DNA of 64,000 bases from Verrucomicrobiaceae bacterium UBA1938 (lineage in GTDB: Bacteria; Verrucomicrobiota; Verrucomicrobiia; Verrucomicrobiales; Verrucomicrobiaceae), in the NCBI GenBank assembly GCA_002336895.1, contig DDFC01000011.1, positions 189,475-253,474 of the forward strand. Reading direction: 5' to 3'. The first letter of the stretch is position 1. The number at the start of each line of letters is the position of its first letter. The position numbers were made by a program, and so were the translations under genes. The notes under the pieces were generated by a model. It did no database searches and had not been told where the DNA came from. It saw nothing but the letters and a program-made list of their open reading frames with translations. Below, piece after piece: positions 17,223 to 26,595 of the stretch.

Positions 17223-17483
17223 ATGAACCCCACATCCATCCTCGCTATCGGACCGCTCGGCACCCCCGAGATGATCATCATCGGCGTCCTCATCCTCGTG
17301 CTCTTCGGCGCGAAAAAGCTCCCCACCTTTGCCCGCAGCCTGGGCAAGAGCATGGGCGAGTTTAAGAAAGCCCGCACCGAATTTGAGCAGGAGCTGCAGA
17401 ACGCGCAGGACGAAGCCGTGCAGCCGAAAATCCAGTCTCCGCAGGAGAAGCGCCAGCCGGTGGCGAATGTCGAAGATTCCTAG
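17223..17483 (+). CDS. tatA: Sec-independent translocase protein TatA
   Basis: 86-aa protein with one N-terminal membrane helix, the F-G-A-K-K-L-P hinge, an amphipathic helix (ARSLGKSMGEFKKA) and a charged disordered tail. TatA subunits assemble into the twin-arginine export pore. The G-T-P-E-M segment before the helix and the length fit TatA rather than TatB. No tatC is nearby. The endonuclease/phosphatase gene follows after 18 bp and may be cotranscribed. Confidence 0.9.
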   Translation: MNPTSILAIGPLGTPEMIIIGVLILVLFGAKKLPTFARSLGKSMGEFKKARTEFEQELQNAQDEAVQPKIQSPQEKRQPVANVEDS

Positions 17484-17501
17484 CCGAATCCATTCGCTGG
17501 C

Positions 17502-18452
17502 ATGCTGCCACTCCTACCATCCACGCGGCGGGTCCTCGGACTCGCCGTTTTTTTTGCCCTGGCCATGTCCCTGCCCATGCCGCTGGGCGCGCAGGAGGCG
17601 GCCCCCGGGCAGGTTACCTTTTGCAGCTACAACCTGAAAAACTGGCTGAGCCTGGAAGAAAGCGGCGGCCAGCGCGCCTACCACAAGCCCGAGACGGAGC
17701 GCGAGCGCGTGGTGCAAACGCTGGTGGCCATCCACCCGGACATCCTGGGCGTGTGCGAGATCGGCACCGCCGATGATCTGGCCGAGCTGCAGCAGCGGCT
17801 GGAAAAAGCGGGCCTGGAGCTGCCCTACACCGAGCTGGCGCACGGCGGGGATGAGACGCGACGGCTGGCCCTGCTCTCCCGCCTGCCCATCAAGGCGCGC
17901 AACTCCCAGACGGCGCTGACCTACCAGATGGGCGCGCAGACGCTGCCCATGCAGCGCGGCATCCTGGACGTGACGATCTCCCTCACACCCACCTTTGACC
18001 TGCACCTGCTGGGCGTGCACCTGAAGTCCATGCGCCCGATCCCGGACGCCGATCAGGCCCTGATGCGGCGCAACGAGGCGCGGCTGCTGCGCCTGCACCT
18101 AGACGCCCTCTTTGCCAAGGAGCCCGCCGCCTGCGTCCTGGCCTATGGCGACTTCAACGCCCAGCGCAACGACCCGGCGCTGGTGGAGGTGATGGGAGGC
18201 CTGCGCACGGCGGACACCGCCATGGCGGACCTGCTGCTGCGAGATCCCCACGGCGAGGTGTGGACGCATTTCTGGGACGAGGCGGATGTGTACTCCCGCC
18301 TGGACTACTGCCTGACCAGCCGCCTGCTGCGCCCCTTCATCGACACCCGCAGCTCCGGCATCCACGCCGAGCCCGACTTTCACAAAGCCAGCGACCACCG
18401 CCCGCTGGTGATCAAGATCAATCTCGATCCAAGCACCCAAAGGCGCAGGTAA
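17502..18452 (+). CDS. Secreted endonuclease/exonuclease/phosphatase family protein
   Basis: 316-aa protein with a signal peptide ending near PLGAQ. The EEP fold is seen in F-C-S-Y-N-L-K-N-W, I-L-G-V-C-E-I, the H-L-K-S segment, A-Y-G-D-F-N-A and the C-terminal A-S-D-H-R-P-L-V. These supply the metal and catalytic Asn, Glu, Asp and His residues. The substrate could be nucleic acid, a phosphoester or an inositol phosphate. It may be exported outside the cytoplasm, as the signal peptide suggests. Confidence 0.82.
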   Translation: MLPLLPSTRRVLGLAVFFALAMSLPMPLGAQEAAPGQVTFCSYNLKNWLSLEESGGQRAYHKPETERERVVQTLVAIHPDILGVCEIGTADDLAELQQRLEKAGLELPYTELAHGGDETRRLALLSRLPIKARNSQTALTYQMGAQTLPMQRGILDVTISLTPTFDLHLLGVHLKSMRPIPDADQALMRRNEARLLRLHLDALFAKEPAACVLAYGDFNAQRNDPALVEVMGGLRTADTAMADLLLRDPHGEVWTHFWDEADVYSRLDYCLTSRLLRPFIDTRSSGIHAEPDFHKASDHRPLVIKINLDPSTQRRR

Positions 18453-18483
18453 GGCGGGGACGGAGTTACAAGTTTAAAGTTAT

Positions 18484-18594
18484 AAGTTTCAAGTTGGCTT
18501 CGCCCGCAGCGGAGGTTGGAGTATTGCCAGGAGGTGGATGCCCGTGGTGTGCTGAATGCCCCTTCCAGCGGAAGCTCCGTGTGACTTGAAACTT
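18484..18594. repeat. 11-bp inverted repeat in intergenic spacer
   Basis: AAGTTTCAAGT (18484-18494) is the reverse complement of ACTTGAAACTT (18584-18594). Related A/T-rich AACTTGAAAC-like runs surround both arms. The element lies between two convergent genes and has no visible coding content. Confidence 0.5.
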
Positions 18595-18618
18595 TAAACC
18601 TGAAACTTGGAACTTGAT

Positions 18619-19671
18619 TTACTGCTTCACGATCTTGAGCACGCGATTGTTGTAGCTGTCGGTGATGTAGAGTTCGCCAGACTGGGGGTGGATAGTGACG
18701 CCATGGGGGCGGGAGAGCTGGCACTGGGTGGGGTCTCCACCCACGCCTGCGCTGCCCTGCTTGCCGGTGCCGGCGATGCGCTCGATTTTCCCGGTGGCAG
18801 GCACAAAGCGACGGACGAGATGGGCTTCGGCGTCGGCGATGATGACGGTGTCGTCCCGGTCCACGCAGAGGTGCTTGGGGCCGTTCATGGTGGCGTCCAG
18901 CGCAGGGCCGCCGTCCCCTTCCCCGCCTTTTTTGCCGCTGGCATTCACCACGGTGCGGATGTGGCCGGATTTGTCCACCACACGGAGGGCGTTGCCATTG
19001 CGTTCGAGGATGTAGATGTTTCCCTGGCGGTCCGGGGCCACGGCACGGGGATCGGAAAGCGGAGCATCCACGGCCAGAGCGCCGTCTTCGGGGCGGCCTC
19101 GTTTGCCATTCCCGGCGATGACGCGTCTTTTGTGCGTGCCCAGGTCCAGCTCGTGCACCTGGAGGAGGTCGGCGATGTAGAGCTTGGTGCCTTCAAAGTT
19201 GAGCGTGATGCAGTAGGGGCCGTTGCCCTTTTCCTTGCCCGCAGGTGCGTGCCAGCCTTCCAGTGCTGAGACGATGCGCGCCTTCACATCCACCACACGT
19301 ACGCGGCCGTTCCAGGTGTCGCCGATGAGCACTTTGTCGTCGGGCAGGATGGCGAGATTGTGCGGGCCGTTGAACTGTGCGCGGATGGCCTGGCCGCCAT
19401 CGCCGCTGTCTCCGGGCTTCAGCTGCCCGGCCACGTGCTGGATGGTGCCGCCGCCGTCCACCTGCAGCAGGCGGTTTCCAGAAACCATCTCGACGATCCA
19501 CATGTGGCCGCCGGAGTCGAAGGCGGTGCCAAAGGGCTCCTTGAGCACGGCATCGGTAGCGGCGATGTCCATGGCATCCTGCGTGCCGCCTCCGGCCACC
19601 AGCACGATCTGGTCTGAATAAGCGCTGAGTGGCAGGCAGAGGGCGAGGAGGCAGGTGCGGAGAGTGAGCAT
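18619..19671 (-). CDS. Secreted NHL-repeat beta-propeller protein
   Basis: 350-aa protein. The ATG at 19671 gives a clean signal peptide (LRTCLLALCLPLSAYSD); upstream in-frame Met codons add a hydrophilic, unlikely N-terminus. The mature part is a series of NHL-type blades with G-P-H-N-L-A, D-P-R-A-V-A, G-P-K-H-L-C and R-P-H-G-V-T turns, and ends with a D-S-Y-N-N-R-V-L-K blade. NHL propellers are binding scaffolds; the ligand is unknown. Divergent from the glutaminase gene, with a 115-bp gap. Confidence 0.82.
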   Translation of the reverse strand: MLTLRTCLLALCLPLSAYSDQIVLVAGGGTQDAMDIAATDAVLKEPFGTAFDSGGHMWIVEMVSGNRLLQVDGGGTIQHVAGQLKPGDSGDGGQAIRAQFNGPHNLAILPDDKVLIGDTWNGRVRVVDVKARIVSALEGWHAPAGKEKGNGPYCITLNFEGTKLYIADLLQVHELDLGTHKRRVIAGNGKRGRPEDGALAVDAPLSDPRAVAPDRQGNIYILERNGNALRVVDKSGHIRTVVNASGKKGGEGDGGPALDATMNGPKHLCVDRDDTVIIADAEAHLVRRFVPATGKIERIAGTGKQGSAGVGGDPTQCQLSRPHGVTIHPQSGELYITDSYNNRVLKIVKQ

Positions 19672-19786
19672 GGTGATGATGAATACTGAATGAGCGCCGA
19701 CTTTTTTCCAACCGATTTGCCCTCTTAGAATCGTTCCATTTACAGATTTTTTCTCAGTCGGCATGCCTGATGCTTTGTGGTAGAGG

Positions 19787-21604
19787 ATGCTCTCTCCCAT
19801 CCAAGAGTACATCGAACTGCTGCATTCTCGTTACGCCTCCAGCATGGAGGGCCATGTGGCAGATTACATCCCCGAACTCTCCAAGGCCGATCCGCGATTG
19901 TTTGGCATCTGCATCGCCACGCGCGACGGCCATGTGTATGAGGTGGGCGACACGCGGCAGAGCTTCACCATCCAGTCCATCTCCAAGGCGCTGGTCTATG
20001 GTCTGGCGCTGGAGGACCGGGGAGAGGAGCATGTGCTGTCCCGCGTGGGAGTAGAACCCTCTGGGGAAGCCTTCAACGCCATCAGCCTCAAGGAAGGCAG
20101 CGGCGCTCCGTTCAACCCCATGATCAATGCGGGTGCCATCGCCACGGCGGGGCAGGTTTTGAAAAAGGACGGCAAGAGCCGGATCGACCGCGTGGTGGAG
20201 TACCTCAGCGGCTTTGCCGGGCGGGAGCTGGAGGTCAACCAGTCCGTGTATCAAAGCGAAAGCGAAACCGGCCACCGCAACCGCGCCATCGGCTGGCTGC
20301 TGCGGAACTTTGGCATCCTGGACGAGGACCCGAACGAGACGCTGGAGACCTATTTCCAGCAGTGCTCCGTGGAGGTGACGTGCCGGGACCTGGCGCTGAT
20401 GGGGGCGACGATCGCCAATCAGGGCATCCAGCCCGTGACGCGCAAGCGCGCCATCGCCTCCGAGTATGTGGACAACGTGCTGGGCGTGATGGCCACCTGC
20501 GGGATGTATGACTGGTCCGGCGAGTGGATCTACCGCGTGGGCCTGCCGGCCAAGAGCGGCGTGGGCGGCGGCATCCTAGCGGTGCTGCCAGGTCAGCTGG
20601 GCATCGGCATTTTCTCCCCTCCCCTGGACAAGCAGGGCAACAGCGACCGCGGCATCAAGGTGTGCATGGACCTCTCCCGCGAGCTGGCTCTGCACATGAT
20701 GAATCCAGCAGCCACGCCGCGCACGGCGGTGCGTCTGCAATATCACGGCGGCGAGGTGGTCTCGCGCCGCCGCCTGCCCCCACAGGCACGCGAGGTGCTG
20801 CGCACCAACGGTACGCTCATCAAGATCATGGAACTGCAGGGCGGGCTGACCTTTACCACCATCGAGCCCGTGGTGCGCAACGCCTGCGACCATGCCCATG
20901 AGTGCAAGCACGTCATCTTTGACCTGCGCGCCGTGGTGTATGCCAATTCCGTGAGCCTCATCCTGCTGGCCAATTTGGGCACTCGGCTGGCCACCCAGGG
21001 CGTGCGGGTGATCTTCTGCCAGCCGGGCAGGCTGCTGGCGGCACTGCGCACCGTGGGGATTTCCGACAAGGACGTCTTCACCACGATGGATGCAGCACTG
21101 GAGGAGTGCGAAGACCAGCTGCTGCTGGAGGTGACAGGCGTGTCATGGCGGCCGCATGCGCCGCTGAGGCTGAAGTCCTGCACCCTTTTCCGCAACTGCA
21201 CGGACGAGGACATCGCATTCATGGAGCAGGAGCTGCCGCGCAGGCAGTATGGCAAGGACCAGGTGGTCATCAGCACCGGAGAGCTTGCCACGGAGATGTT
21301 TGTGATGGTAGGCGGCACGGTGGAGGTGCAGCTGCGCACGGGAGAGGACATGCGCAAGAGGATCGATGTGCTGACCGCCGGCATGACAGTGGGAGAGATG
21401 GCCTTTCTGGACGGCTCGGCGCGCTCTGCGGACGTGGTGGTGATGGACGCGATGGAGTGCGTGGTGATTTCCAAGGAGTGGTTTGACGGGCTGAACGAGC
21501 GCAATCCGGCGCTGAAGATCGCGCTGCTGCAGGAAATGACGCACGAGATCGCCTCGCGCCTGCGGCAGGCAAACACGGCCATCTCGGCCTTCCATCGCTC
21601 CTAA
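19787..21604 (+). CDS. glsA: Glutaminase fused to STAS and cyclic-nucleotide-binding domains
   Basis: 605 aa. Residues 1 to about 310 are a serine-dependent glutaminase (glutamine to glutamate and ammonia), with the S64-x-x-K67 pair in T-I-Q-S-I-S-K-A-L, the N-P-M-I-N-A-G-A-I segment and the S-G-V-G-G-G-I motif. Residues about 330-440 form a STAS domain (F-D-L-R-A-V-V-Y-A-N-S). Residues about 465-600 form a cNMP-binding barrel (V-G-E-M-A-F-L-D-G-S-A-R-S-A-D). This order suggests that a small nucleotide or a protein partner regulates glutaminase activity. The key glutaminase residues appear intact. Confidence 0.88.
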   Translation: MLSPIQEYIELLHSRYASSMEGHVADYIPELSKADPRLFGICIATRDGHVYEVGDTRQSFTIQSISKALVYGLALEDRGEEHVLSRVGVEPSGEAFNAISLKEGSGAPFNPMINAGAIATAGQVLKKDGKSRIDRVVEYLSGFAGRELEVNQSVYQSESETGHRNRAIGWLLRNFGILDEDPNETLETYFQQCSVEVTCRDLALMGATIANQGIQPVTRKRAIASEYVDNVLGVMATCGMYDWSGEWIYRVGLPAKSGVGGGILAVLPGQLGIGIFSPPLDKQGNSDRGIKVCMDLSRELALHMMNPAATPRTAVRLQYHGGEVVSRRRLPPQAREVLRTNGTLIKIMELQGGLTFTTIEPVVRNACDHAHECKHVIFDLRAVVYANSVSLILLANLGTRLATQGVRVIFCQPGRLLAALRTVGISDKDVFTTMDAALEECEDQLLLEVTGVSWRPHAPLRLKSCTLFRNCTDEDIAFMEQELPRRQYGKDQVVISTGELATEMFVMVGGTVEVQLRTGEDMRKRIDVLTAGMTVGEMAFLDGSARSADVVVMDAMECVVISKEWFDGLNERNPALKIALLQEMTHEIASRLRQANTAISAFHRS

Positions 21605-21713
21605 TACTGGGCGCAATAAGCCTCCGTGGGGCGAGCCATGCCCCAGACCGCCGCACGGCCCCGCCACCCGAGAGATATTCCTCGGCGAAACGGGCTATGC
21701 CGCAATTTTCCCT

Positions 21714-23486
21714 ATGATTGCTCGTATTGGACATCCCCCAAAGCCTATGCTATCGCCACGCCCCATGTTTTCTCCCCGCCCCATCCTGTCAGTACTGGCC
21801 CTGGCTCCCGCGCTTCTGAGCGCTGCGGAGAAGGTTGATTTCAACAAGCAGATCAAGCCCCTGCTCGAAGGCGCCTGCACCCACTGCCATGGCGAAAAAG
21901 AAGACAAAGGCGACTTCCGCATGCACACGCTGGAAGACATCAAGAAGGGCAACGAAAACGGCCCCGGCCTGACCCCCGGAGACCCCAAGAAGAGCTCCAT
22001 CTACACCACGCTGCTGCTGGCCCAGGATGAAGACACCGCCATGCCCCCCAAGAAGGAAGGCGCGCTGGAAAAGTCCCAGATCGAAATCATCAAAACCTGG
22101 ATCGAGCAGGGCGCCGAGTGGCCCTCCGGCGTGGTGCTGGAGCAGGCTCCGCGCATCAAGTTTGAAAAGCACATCCAGCCCATCCTGGAGCAGAACTGCG
22201 TCTCCTGCCACAACCCCGAAAAGGCCAAGGGCGACTGGGTCATCACCACCAAGAAGGAAGCCTTCAGCACGGGTGAAAATGCCCCCAACATCACCCCTTT
22301 TGACCTCAAGAGCCCCATCTACCACCTGACGACGCTGGCAGCTGACGAGGACGATCTCATGCCCCCGAAGAAGAGCGGCGGCCCGCTGAGCAAGGAAGAC
22401 ATCAACTACCTCAAGCTCTGGATCCAGCAGGGTGCGCCCTGGCCGGATGACCTGAAGCTGACCGCCAAGGAGAAGAAAGGCCCGGCTTCCAACAACCCGG
22501 ACAACCTGGAGCTGGTGAAGAAAATCCACGCCTTCATCGTGCAGACCAGCAAGGAGAAGAAGGAAGCCGACATGAAGGCCTACGATGCCAAGGTGCCCAA
22601 GACGGGCGCGCCTTACAGCATGGTGGTCATCAAGAGCGGTGAGTTCACCATGGGCAGCCCCGACAGCGAAGCCGGACGCGGCGACGACGAAGGCCCGCAG
22701 GTGAAGAAGACCATCAAACCCTTCTGGATGGGCAAATACGAGATCACTTGGGACGAATACGAGCCCTACCAGCTGACCAGCATCGGCCGCAACAAGGACG
22801 GCTCCCGCCAGGTGTGGAAACCCACCGACAAGCCAGAAGACCTGATCTCCCAGCCCACCCCGCCCTACCAGCCGATGGACTTTGGCATGGGCCGCGAGCG
22901 CTTCCCGGCCATCTGCATGACGCAGCACGCCGCCAACAAGTACTGCCAGTGGCTCAGCGCCCAGACCGGCCACTTCTACCGCCTGCCCACCGAGGCCGAG
23001 TGGGAATACGCCGCCCGCGCCGGCACGAAGACCGCCTATTTCTTTGGAGACGACAAGGCGCAGCTCAAAGACTACGCCTGGTACTTCGACAACGCCCCCA
23101 ACTTCCAGTACGCCAAGGTGGGCCAGAAGAAGCCCAACCCCTGGGGCCTGCACGACATCTACGGCAACGTCTGCGAATGGTGTCTGGACCAGTACACCCC
23201 CGCCATGCCCGGTGCCTCCGTGCTGGGCAATGACTGGATCCGCTCCAAGACCCCCTACCCGCATGTGGCCCGTGGCGGCACCTATGATGACGACGCCGAA
23301 CTGCTGCGCAGCTCCGCGCGCAAGGCCTCCGATCCTCTCTGGAAGCAGCAGGACCCCCAGCTGCCAAAGAGCATCTGGTACCTCACGGACGCCACCTGGC
23401 TGGGCTTCCGCATCGTGCGCCCGCTGGAAATCCCCACGGTGGAGGAGATGTTCGCCGCCTGGAACAACGGCGTGGCGAAAGAATAG
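21714..23486 (+). CDS. Secreted dual cytochrome c/FGE-sulfatase (SUMF1) fusion
   Basis: 590 aa. After a signal peptide (about residues 23-38) come two cytochrome modules with haem motifs C55-T-H-C-H and C-V-S-C-H near residue 162; each includes an M-P-P-K possible axial methionine. A linker is followed by a formylglycine-generating-enzyme-type fold: M-V-V-I-K-S-G-E-F-T-M-G, R-L-P-T-E-A-E-W-E-Y-A, G-L-H-D-I-Y-G-N-V-C-E-W. The FGE fold here is likely non-catalytic or a binding module, because the paired active-site cysteines of true FGE are not evident. Found mainly in Planctomycetes and Verrucomicrobia. Confidence 0.85.
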   Translation: MIARIGHPPKPMLSPRPMFSPRPILSVLALAPALLSAAEKVDFNKQIKPLLEGACTHCHGEKEDKGDFRMHTLEDIKKGNENGPGLTPGDPKKSSIYTTLLLAQDEDTAMPPKKEGALEKSQIEIIKTWIEQGAEWPSGVVLEQAPRIKFEKHIQPILEQNCVSCHNPEKAKGDWVITTKKEAFSTGENAPNITPFDLKSPIYHLTTLAADEDDLMPPKKSGGPLSKEDINYLKLWIQQGAPWPDDLKLTAKEKKGPASNNPDNLELVKKIHAFIVQTSKEKKEADMKAYDAKVPKTGAPYSMVVIKSGEFTMGSPDSEAGRGDDEGPQVKKTIKPFWMGKYEITWDEYEPYQLTSIGRNKDGSRQVWKPTDKPEDLISQPTPPYQPMDFGMGRERFPAICMTQHAANKYCQWLSAQTGHFYRLPTEAEWEYAARAGTKTAYFFGDDKAQLKDYAWYFDNAPNFQYAKVGQKKPNPWGLHDIYGNVCEWCLDQYTPAMPGASVLGNDWIRSKTPYPHVARGGTYDDDAELLRSSARKASDPLWKQQDPQLPKSIWYLTDATWLGFRIVRPLEIPTVEEMFAAWNNGVAKE

Positions 23487-23512
23487 CCTCCATACATTCC
23501 CCTGAACCATCA

Positions 23513-23543
23513 CAGGCCGCTGCACCCCAGCGGCCTGTTTTTT
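23513..23543 (+). terminator. Intrinsic terminator after the cytochrome/FGE gene
   Basis: A perfect 10-bp stem CAGGCCGCTG (23513-23522)/CAGCGGCCTG (23528-23537) with a 5-nt loop is followed by TTTTTT. It ends transcription 27 bp after the stop and insulates the MFS gene. Confidence 0.9.
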
Positions 23544-23608
23544 GCACAGCCCGCCCCGTCCGCTACGTTCACTGCACTCCACACTCTCCCTCCCCCTCTA
23601 AATAAGAC

Positions 23609-25147
23609 ATGAGCAAATCCAACTCCTCCAGCAACAACGGGGCCGTGGCCGCCCTGATCGCCGCATTCCTCGGCTGGCTCTTCGACGGCTTTGAAATGGG
23701 TTTGTTCCCGCTGATCGGCAAACCGGCGCTGCAGGACCTGCTGCCCAAGGCCACCGCCGTGGTGCAGGGGCAGTGGTTCACGGTCATCATCTCCGTCTTC
23801 CTGGTGGGTGCGGCCTCCGGCGGTGTGCTCTTTGGCTGGCTGGGAGACAAGCTGGGCCGCGTGAAGGCCATGACGCTGGCCATCTTCACCTACGCCATCT
23901 TCAGCGGCCTGTGCGCCTTCGTCACGGAGGCCTGGCACTTTGCCGGTCTGCGCTTCATCGCCTCCCTCGGCATGGGCGGCGAGTGGGCGCTGGGCGTGGC
24001 GCTGGTGAATGAAATCTGGGGCGGCAAAAACCGTGCGTGGATCGCCGGCATGATCGGCGCTGCTTCCAACATCGGCTTCCTCCTCACCGGCCTCATCAGC
24101 TGGCAGCTCAATGCCAGCCTGGACATCGTCACCGGCTGGATTCACGCGATGGGCCTCTCTCCAGAAAACACCGACTATCTGCTGCACAACCGTGCCTGGC
24201 GCTTCATCGCCGTGAGCAGCGCGCTGCCTGCGCTGATCAATTTCTTCATCCTCGTCTTCGTGCCCGAGTCCCACAAGTGGGAGGAGGAGAAGAAGGCTGG
24301 CAGCACCTCGCACTGGGCCACGATGGACCTTCTGGGCGTGCTCATCGCCTGCCTCGCCGCCATCGGCATCATCTATGTGTGGTCGCCCATGTGCACCTAT
24401 GGAAATCTCGCCGCTGGTGTGGTGACGCTGGTGGGCTTGGCAATCGCCCTGTGGGGCTACCTGCACCCCGTGCGCCAGTACATGGCGCGCTCTGTGGCAG
24501 CTGGCAGCACGCAGGCGGCTGAGCGCAGCACCATCATGAGCAATCTGCTGATCGGTGCCGGACTGGCCGCTGTGGCGCTTCTGGGCACCTGGGGCTCTGC
24601 GCAGCAGGCCGCCCGCTGGGCCTCGGGTCTGGCTCCGCAGGGGTCCAAGATTCCTATCATCGACTACATCGTCATCTCCACGGCGCTGGGTGCCATCCTC
24701 GTCACATTGATCACGCCTCTTATCGCGGACAAGCTGGGCCGCCGCATCACCTACACGCTGCTGTGCGCCACCGCCCTGGCCTCGGCGCTGGCCTTCTTCC
24801 AGTTCAACAAGCCCTTCACCGGAGACAGCACGCCGCTCTCCCTCATCCTCACAGCCTTCCTGCTGGGCGGCATCACAGCCTCCTTCTACGGCTTCTTCCC
24901 GCTCTATTTCCCCGAGCTCTTCCCCACCAGCGTGCGCGCCACGGGCCAGGGCTTCTGCTTCAACTTCGGCCGCCTCATCGCCGCCGTGGGCGCTCTGCAA
25001 CTGGGAAATCTGACCACGTTCTTCGGAGGCACTTCGGGCGGCATCCATGCTGAAGCGCATGCTTTCTCCGTGCTCTCCTGCATCTACCTCGTGGGCATGG
25101 TGCTGGTGTGGTTCGCACCCGAGACAAAGGGGCGTTCGCTGCAATAG
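23609..25147 (+). CDS. Major facilitator superfamily transporter
   Basis: 512-aa polytopic inner-membrane protein with about 12 helices. It shows the MFS A-loop G-W-L-G-D-K-L-G-R after helix 2, the second-half relative A-D-K-L-G-R-R, and R-F-I-A-S-L-G-M-G-G-E-W-A-L-G in helix 4. This pattern resembles the sugar/organic-acid:proton symporters. The ligand is unknown; the neighbouring MarR gene could regulate it, but 239 bp separate them. Confidence 0.85.
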   Translation: MSKSNSSSNNGAVAALIAAFLGWLFDGFEMGLFPLIGKPALQDLLPKATAVVQGQWFTVIISVFLVGAASGGVLFGWLGDKLGRVKAMTLAIFTYAIFSGLCAFVTEAWHFAGLRFIASLGMGGEWALGVALVNEIWGGKNRAWIAGMIGAASNIGFLLTGLISWQLNASLDIVTGWIHAMGLSPENTDYLLHNRAWRFIAVSSALPALINFFILVFVPESHKWEEEKKAGSTSHWATMDLLGVLIACLAAIGIIYVWSPMCTYGNLAAGVVTLVGLAIALWGYLHPVRQYMARSVAAGSTQAAERSTIMSNLLIGAGLAAVALLGTWGSAQQAARWASGLAPQGSKIPIIDYIVISTALGAILVTLITPLIADKLGRRITYTLLCATALASALAFFQFNKPFTGDSTPLSLILTAFLLGGITASFYGFFPLYFPELFPTSVRATGQGFCFNFGRLIAAVGALQLGNLTTFFGGTSGGIHAEAHAFSVLSCIYLVGMVLVWFAPETKGRSLQ

Positions 25148-25386
25148 AATGGCATAACCCCCAATTGCGGCCATTGACGAATCTGCAAGCGTGAAAGAGT
25201 GTTTGCTAAATTACCTTTCATCGATAATAATAAGCGTATATTAACCTCTCACAAATAAGAACCTCTCCAAAGGACTGAGTAAAAACTTATGGATTCTATG
25301 ATTTTATCTTGATCCTACCTTTGTGATTTGTTACATTAACCGCAATTCGAGATTTTCTCGGAAACCATAGCTCTAAGGACCACCTC
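25148..25386. other. A/T-rich region upstream of the MarR gene
   Basis: A 239-bp stretch of clearly higher A+T than its surroundings, with runs such as TCGATAATAATAAG and TATATTAACC. It probably holds the marR promoter and perhaps an operator. I could not define a symmetric MarR box with confidence. Confidence 0.4.
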
Positions 25387-25833
25387 ATGATCAACGGAAC
25401 CAAAAGCCCAGCCAAAGACCACGCCAAACTGGCAGATTTCATTCTGTTCAGCCAACGTGAGTTCCTGCTGAATCTCTCCCGGGAGCTGAACCGAGATAAC
25501 ATCTCCTTCGCTCAGTTTTTCCTGCTCAGCTATCTTGCCACCTCCAAGGAGCTGACCATGACGGACATCGCGCGCAAAATGGGCCACTCCACCGCTGCCG
25601 CCACCGGTCTGGTGGACCGCCTGGAAAAGCTCGGCCTCATGGAGCGCACCCACGCCGTGGACGACCGCCGCAAGGTGCTCGTGCGCATCACCTCCCGTGG
25701 GATCGAGCTGGTGACCCGCCTGCGTGATGAACTGCAGAACCAGATCGCCGATGCCATGAGCGAAACGTCTTCCGCAGACGCTGGCAGCTTCATGGACTCC
25801 TACCGTGCACTGGACACGGCAGCAGCCCGGTAA
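25387..25833 (+). CDS. MarR-family transcriptional regulator
   Basis: 148-aa winged-helix dimer. The HTH region is L-T-M-T-D-I-A-R-K-M-G-H-S-T-A-A-A-T-G-L-V-D-R-L-E-K (about residues 55-80), followed by the wing D-D-R-R-K-V-L-V-R-I-T. An AAGGA lies about 10 nt before the ATG. MarR proteins usually repress themselves and a neighbour on ligand release; the flanking MFS gene is the obvious candidate target. An intrinsic terminator follows. Confidence 0.9.
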   Translation: MINGTKSPAKDHAKLADFILFSQREFLLNLSRELNRDNISFAQFFLLSYLATSKELTMTDIARKMGHSTAAATGLVDRLEKLGLMERTHAVDDRRKVLVRITSRGIELVTRLRDELQNQIADAMSETSSADAGSFMDSYRALDTAAAR

Positions 25834-25860
25834 ACGGTTTCCCCCTTTCCTCTTTTGCAA

Positions 25861-25894
25861 AAGGCGCACGGTTTCTCCGTGCGCCTTTTTGTTT
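25861..25894 (+). terminator. Intrinsic terminator of the marR gene
   Basis: An 11-bp perfect stem AAGGCGCACGG (25861-25871)/CCGTGCGCCTT (25877-25887) with a TTTCT loop runs into a T-rich tract. Confidence 0.92.
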
Positions 25895-25917
25895 TCCGTG
25901 GCAGAACAAGCGCCCGG

Positions 25918-26583
25918 ATGAATGACAATCAACTTTGGATGACCTTTCCTGCGCTCGAAAGCCTGCACGGTTTCGCGCATCGCTTCACCCTGCGCCATCC
26001 CGACATCGCCGTGGATGATGAACGTGCCGTGGTGGTGGCCCGGCTGTGGGACTGGCACCGTGCACAAGTGGCGGAGATGGGCTTTTCAGGCTCGGCTCTG
26101 TGCATCGCAGAGCAGGTGCATGGGAAAGAAGTGGCGGTGGTGAAAGAGCCCGCCAGCAGCGCCATCGCAGGCACGGACGGCATCGTCTCCAATGTGCCCG
26201 GACTCGTCATCGGCATCTACGTGGCAGACTGCTGCGCCGTGTATCTGGCCGATCCGCGCACCGGAGCGTATGGCGTGGTGCATTCTGGGAAAAAGGGTTC
26301 GGAACTGGGCATCACCACGCAGGCGATCGAAAAGATGCAGCAGCACTTTGGCACACGCCCGGAGGATGTGCATGTGCAGCTCAGCCCCTGCATCCGCCCG
26401 CCGGCGTATGAGATCGACTTTGCCGCGCAGATCCGCCAGCAGGCACGGGATGCAGGTGTGCCTGAAACACAGATCCAAGACACCGGGCTGTGCACGTCTT
26501 TGGATTTGCACCGGTTTTATTCCTACCGCATGGAAAAAGGCCGCACCGGCCGCATGCTGGCACTGCTGGGGCGCACCGCCTGA
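25918..26583 (+). CDS. pgeF: Laccase-domain (YfiH/PgeF) protein
   Basis: 221 aa from an ATG at 25918; longer starts would run through the upstream terminator. The family's metal-binding Cys/His pattern is visible: E-Q-V-H-G, A-D-C-C-A-V and V-V-H-S-G-K-K-G. PgeF-type proteins correct peptidoglycan precursors carrying L-Ser instead of L-Ala, and purified relatives show purine nucleoside or polyphenol oxidase activity. It precedes ispE by 12 bp, so the two probably form an operon. Confidence 0.82.
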   Translation: MNDNQLWMTFPALESLHGFAHRFTLRHPDIAVDDERAVVVARLWDWHRAQVAEMGFSGSALCIAEQVHGKEVAVVKEPASSAIAGTDGIVSNVPGLVIGIYVADCCAVYLADPRTGAYGVVHSGKKGSELGITTQAIEKMQQHFGTRPEDVHVQLSPCIRPPAYEIDFAAQIRQQARDAGVPETQIQDTGLCTSLDLHRFYSYRMEKGRTGRMLALLGRTA

Positions 26584-26595
26584 TCTTCATCAACC

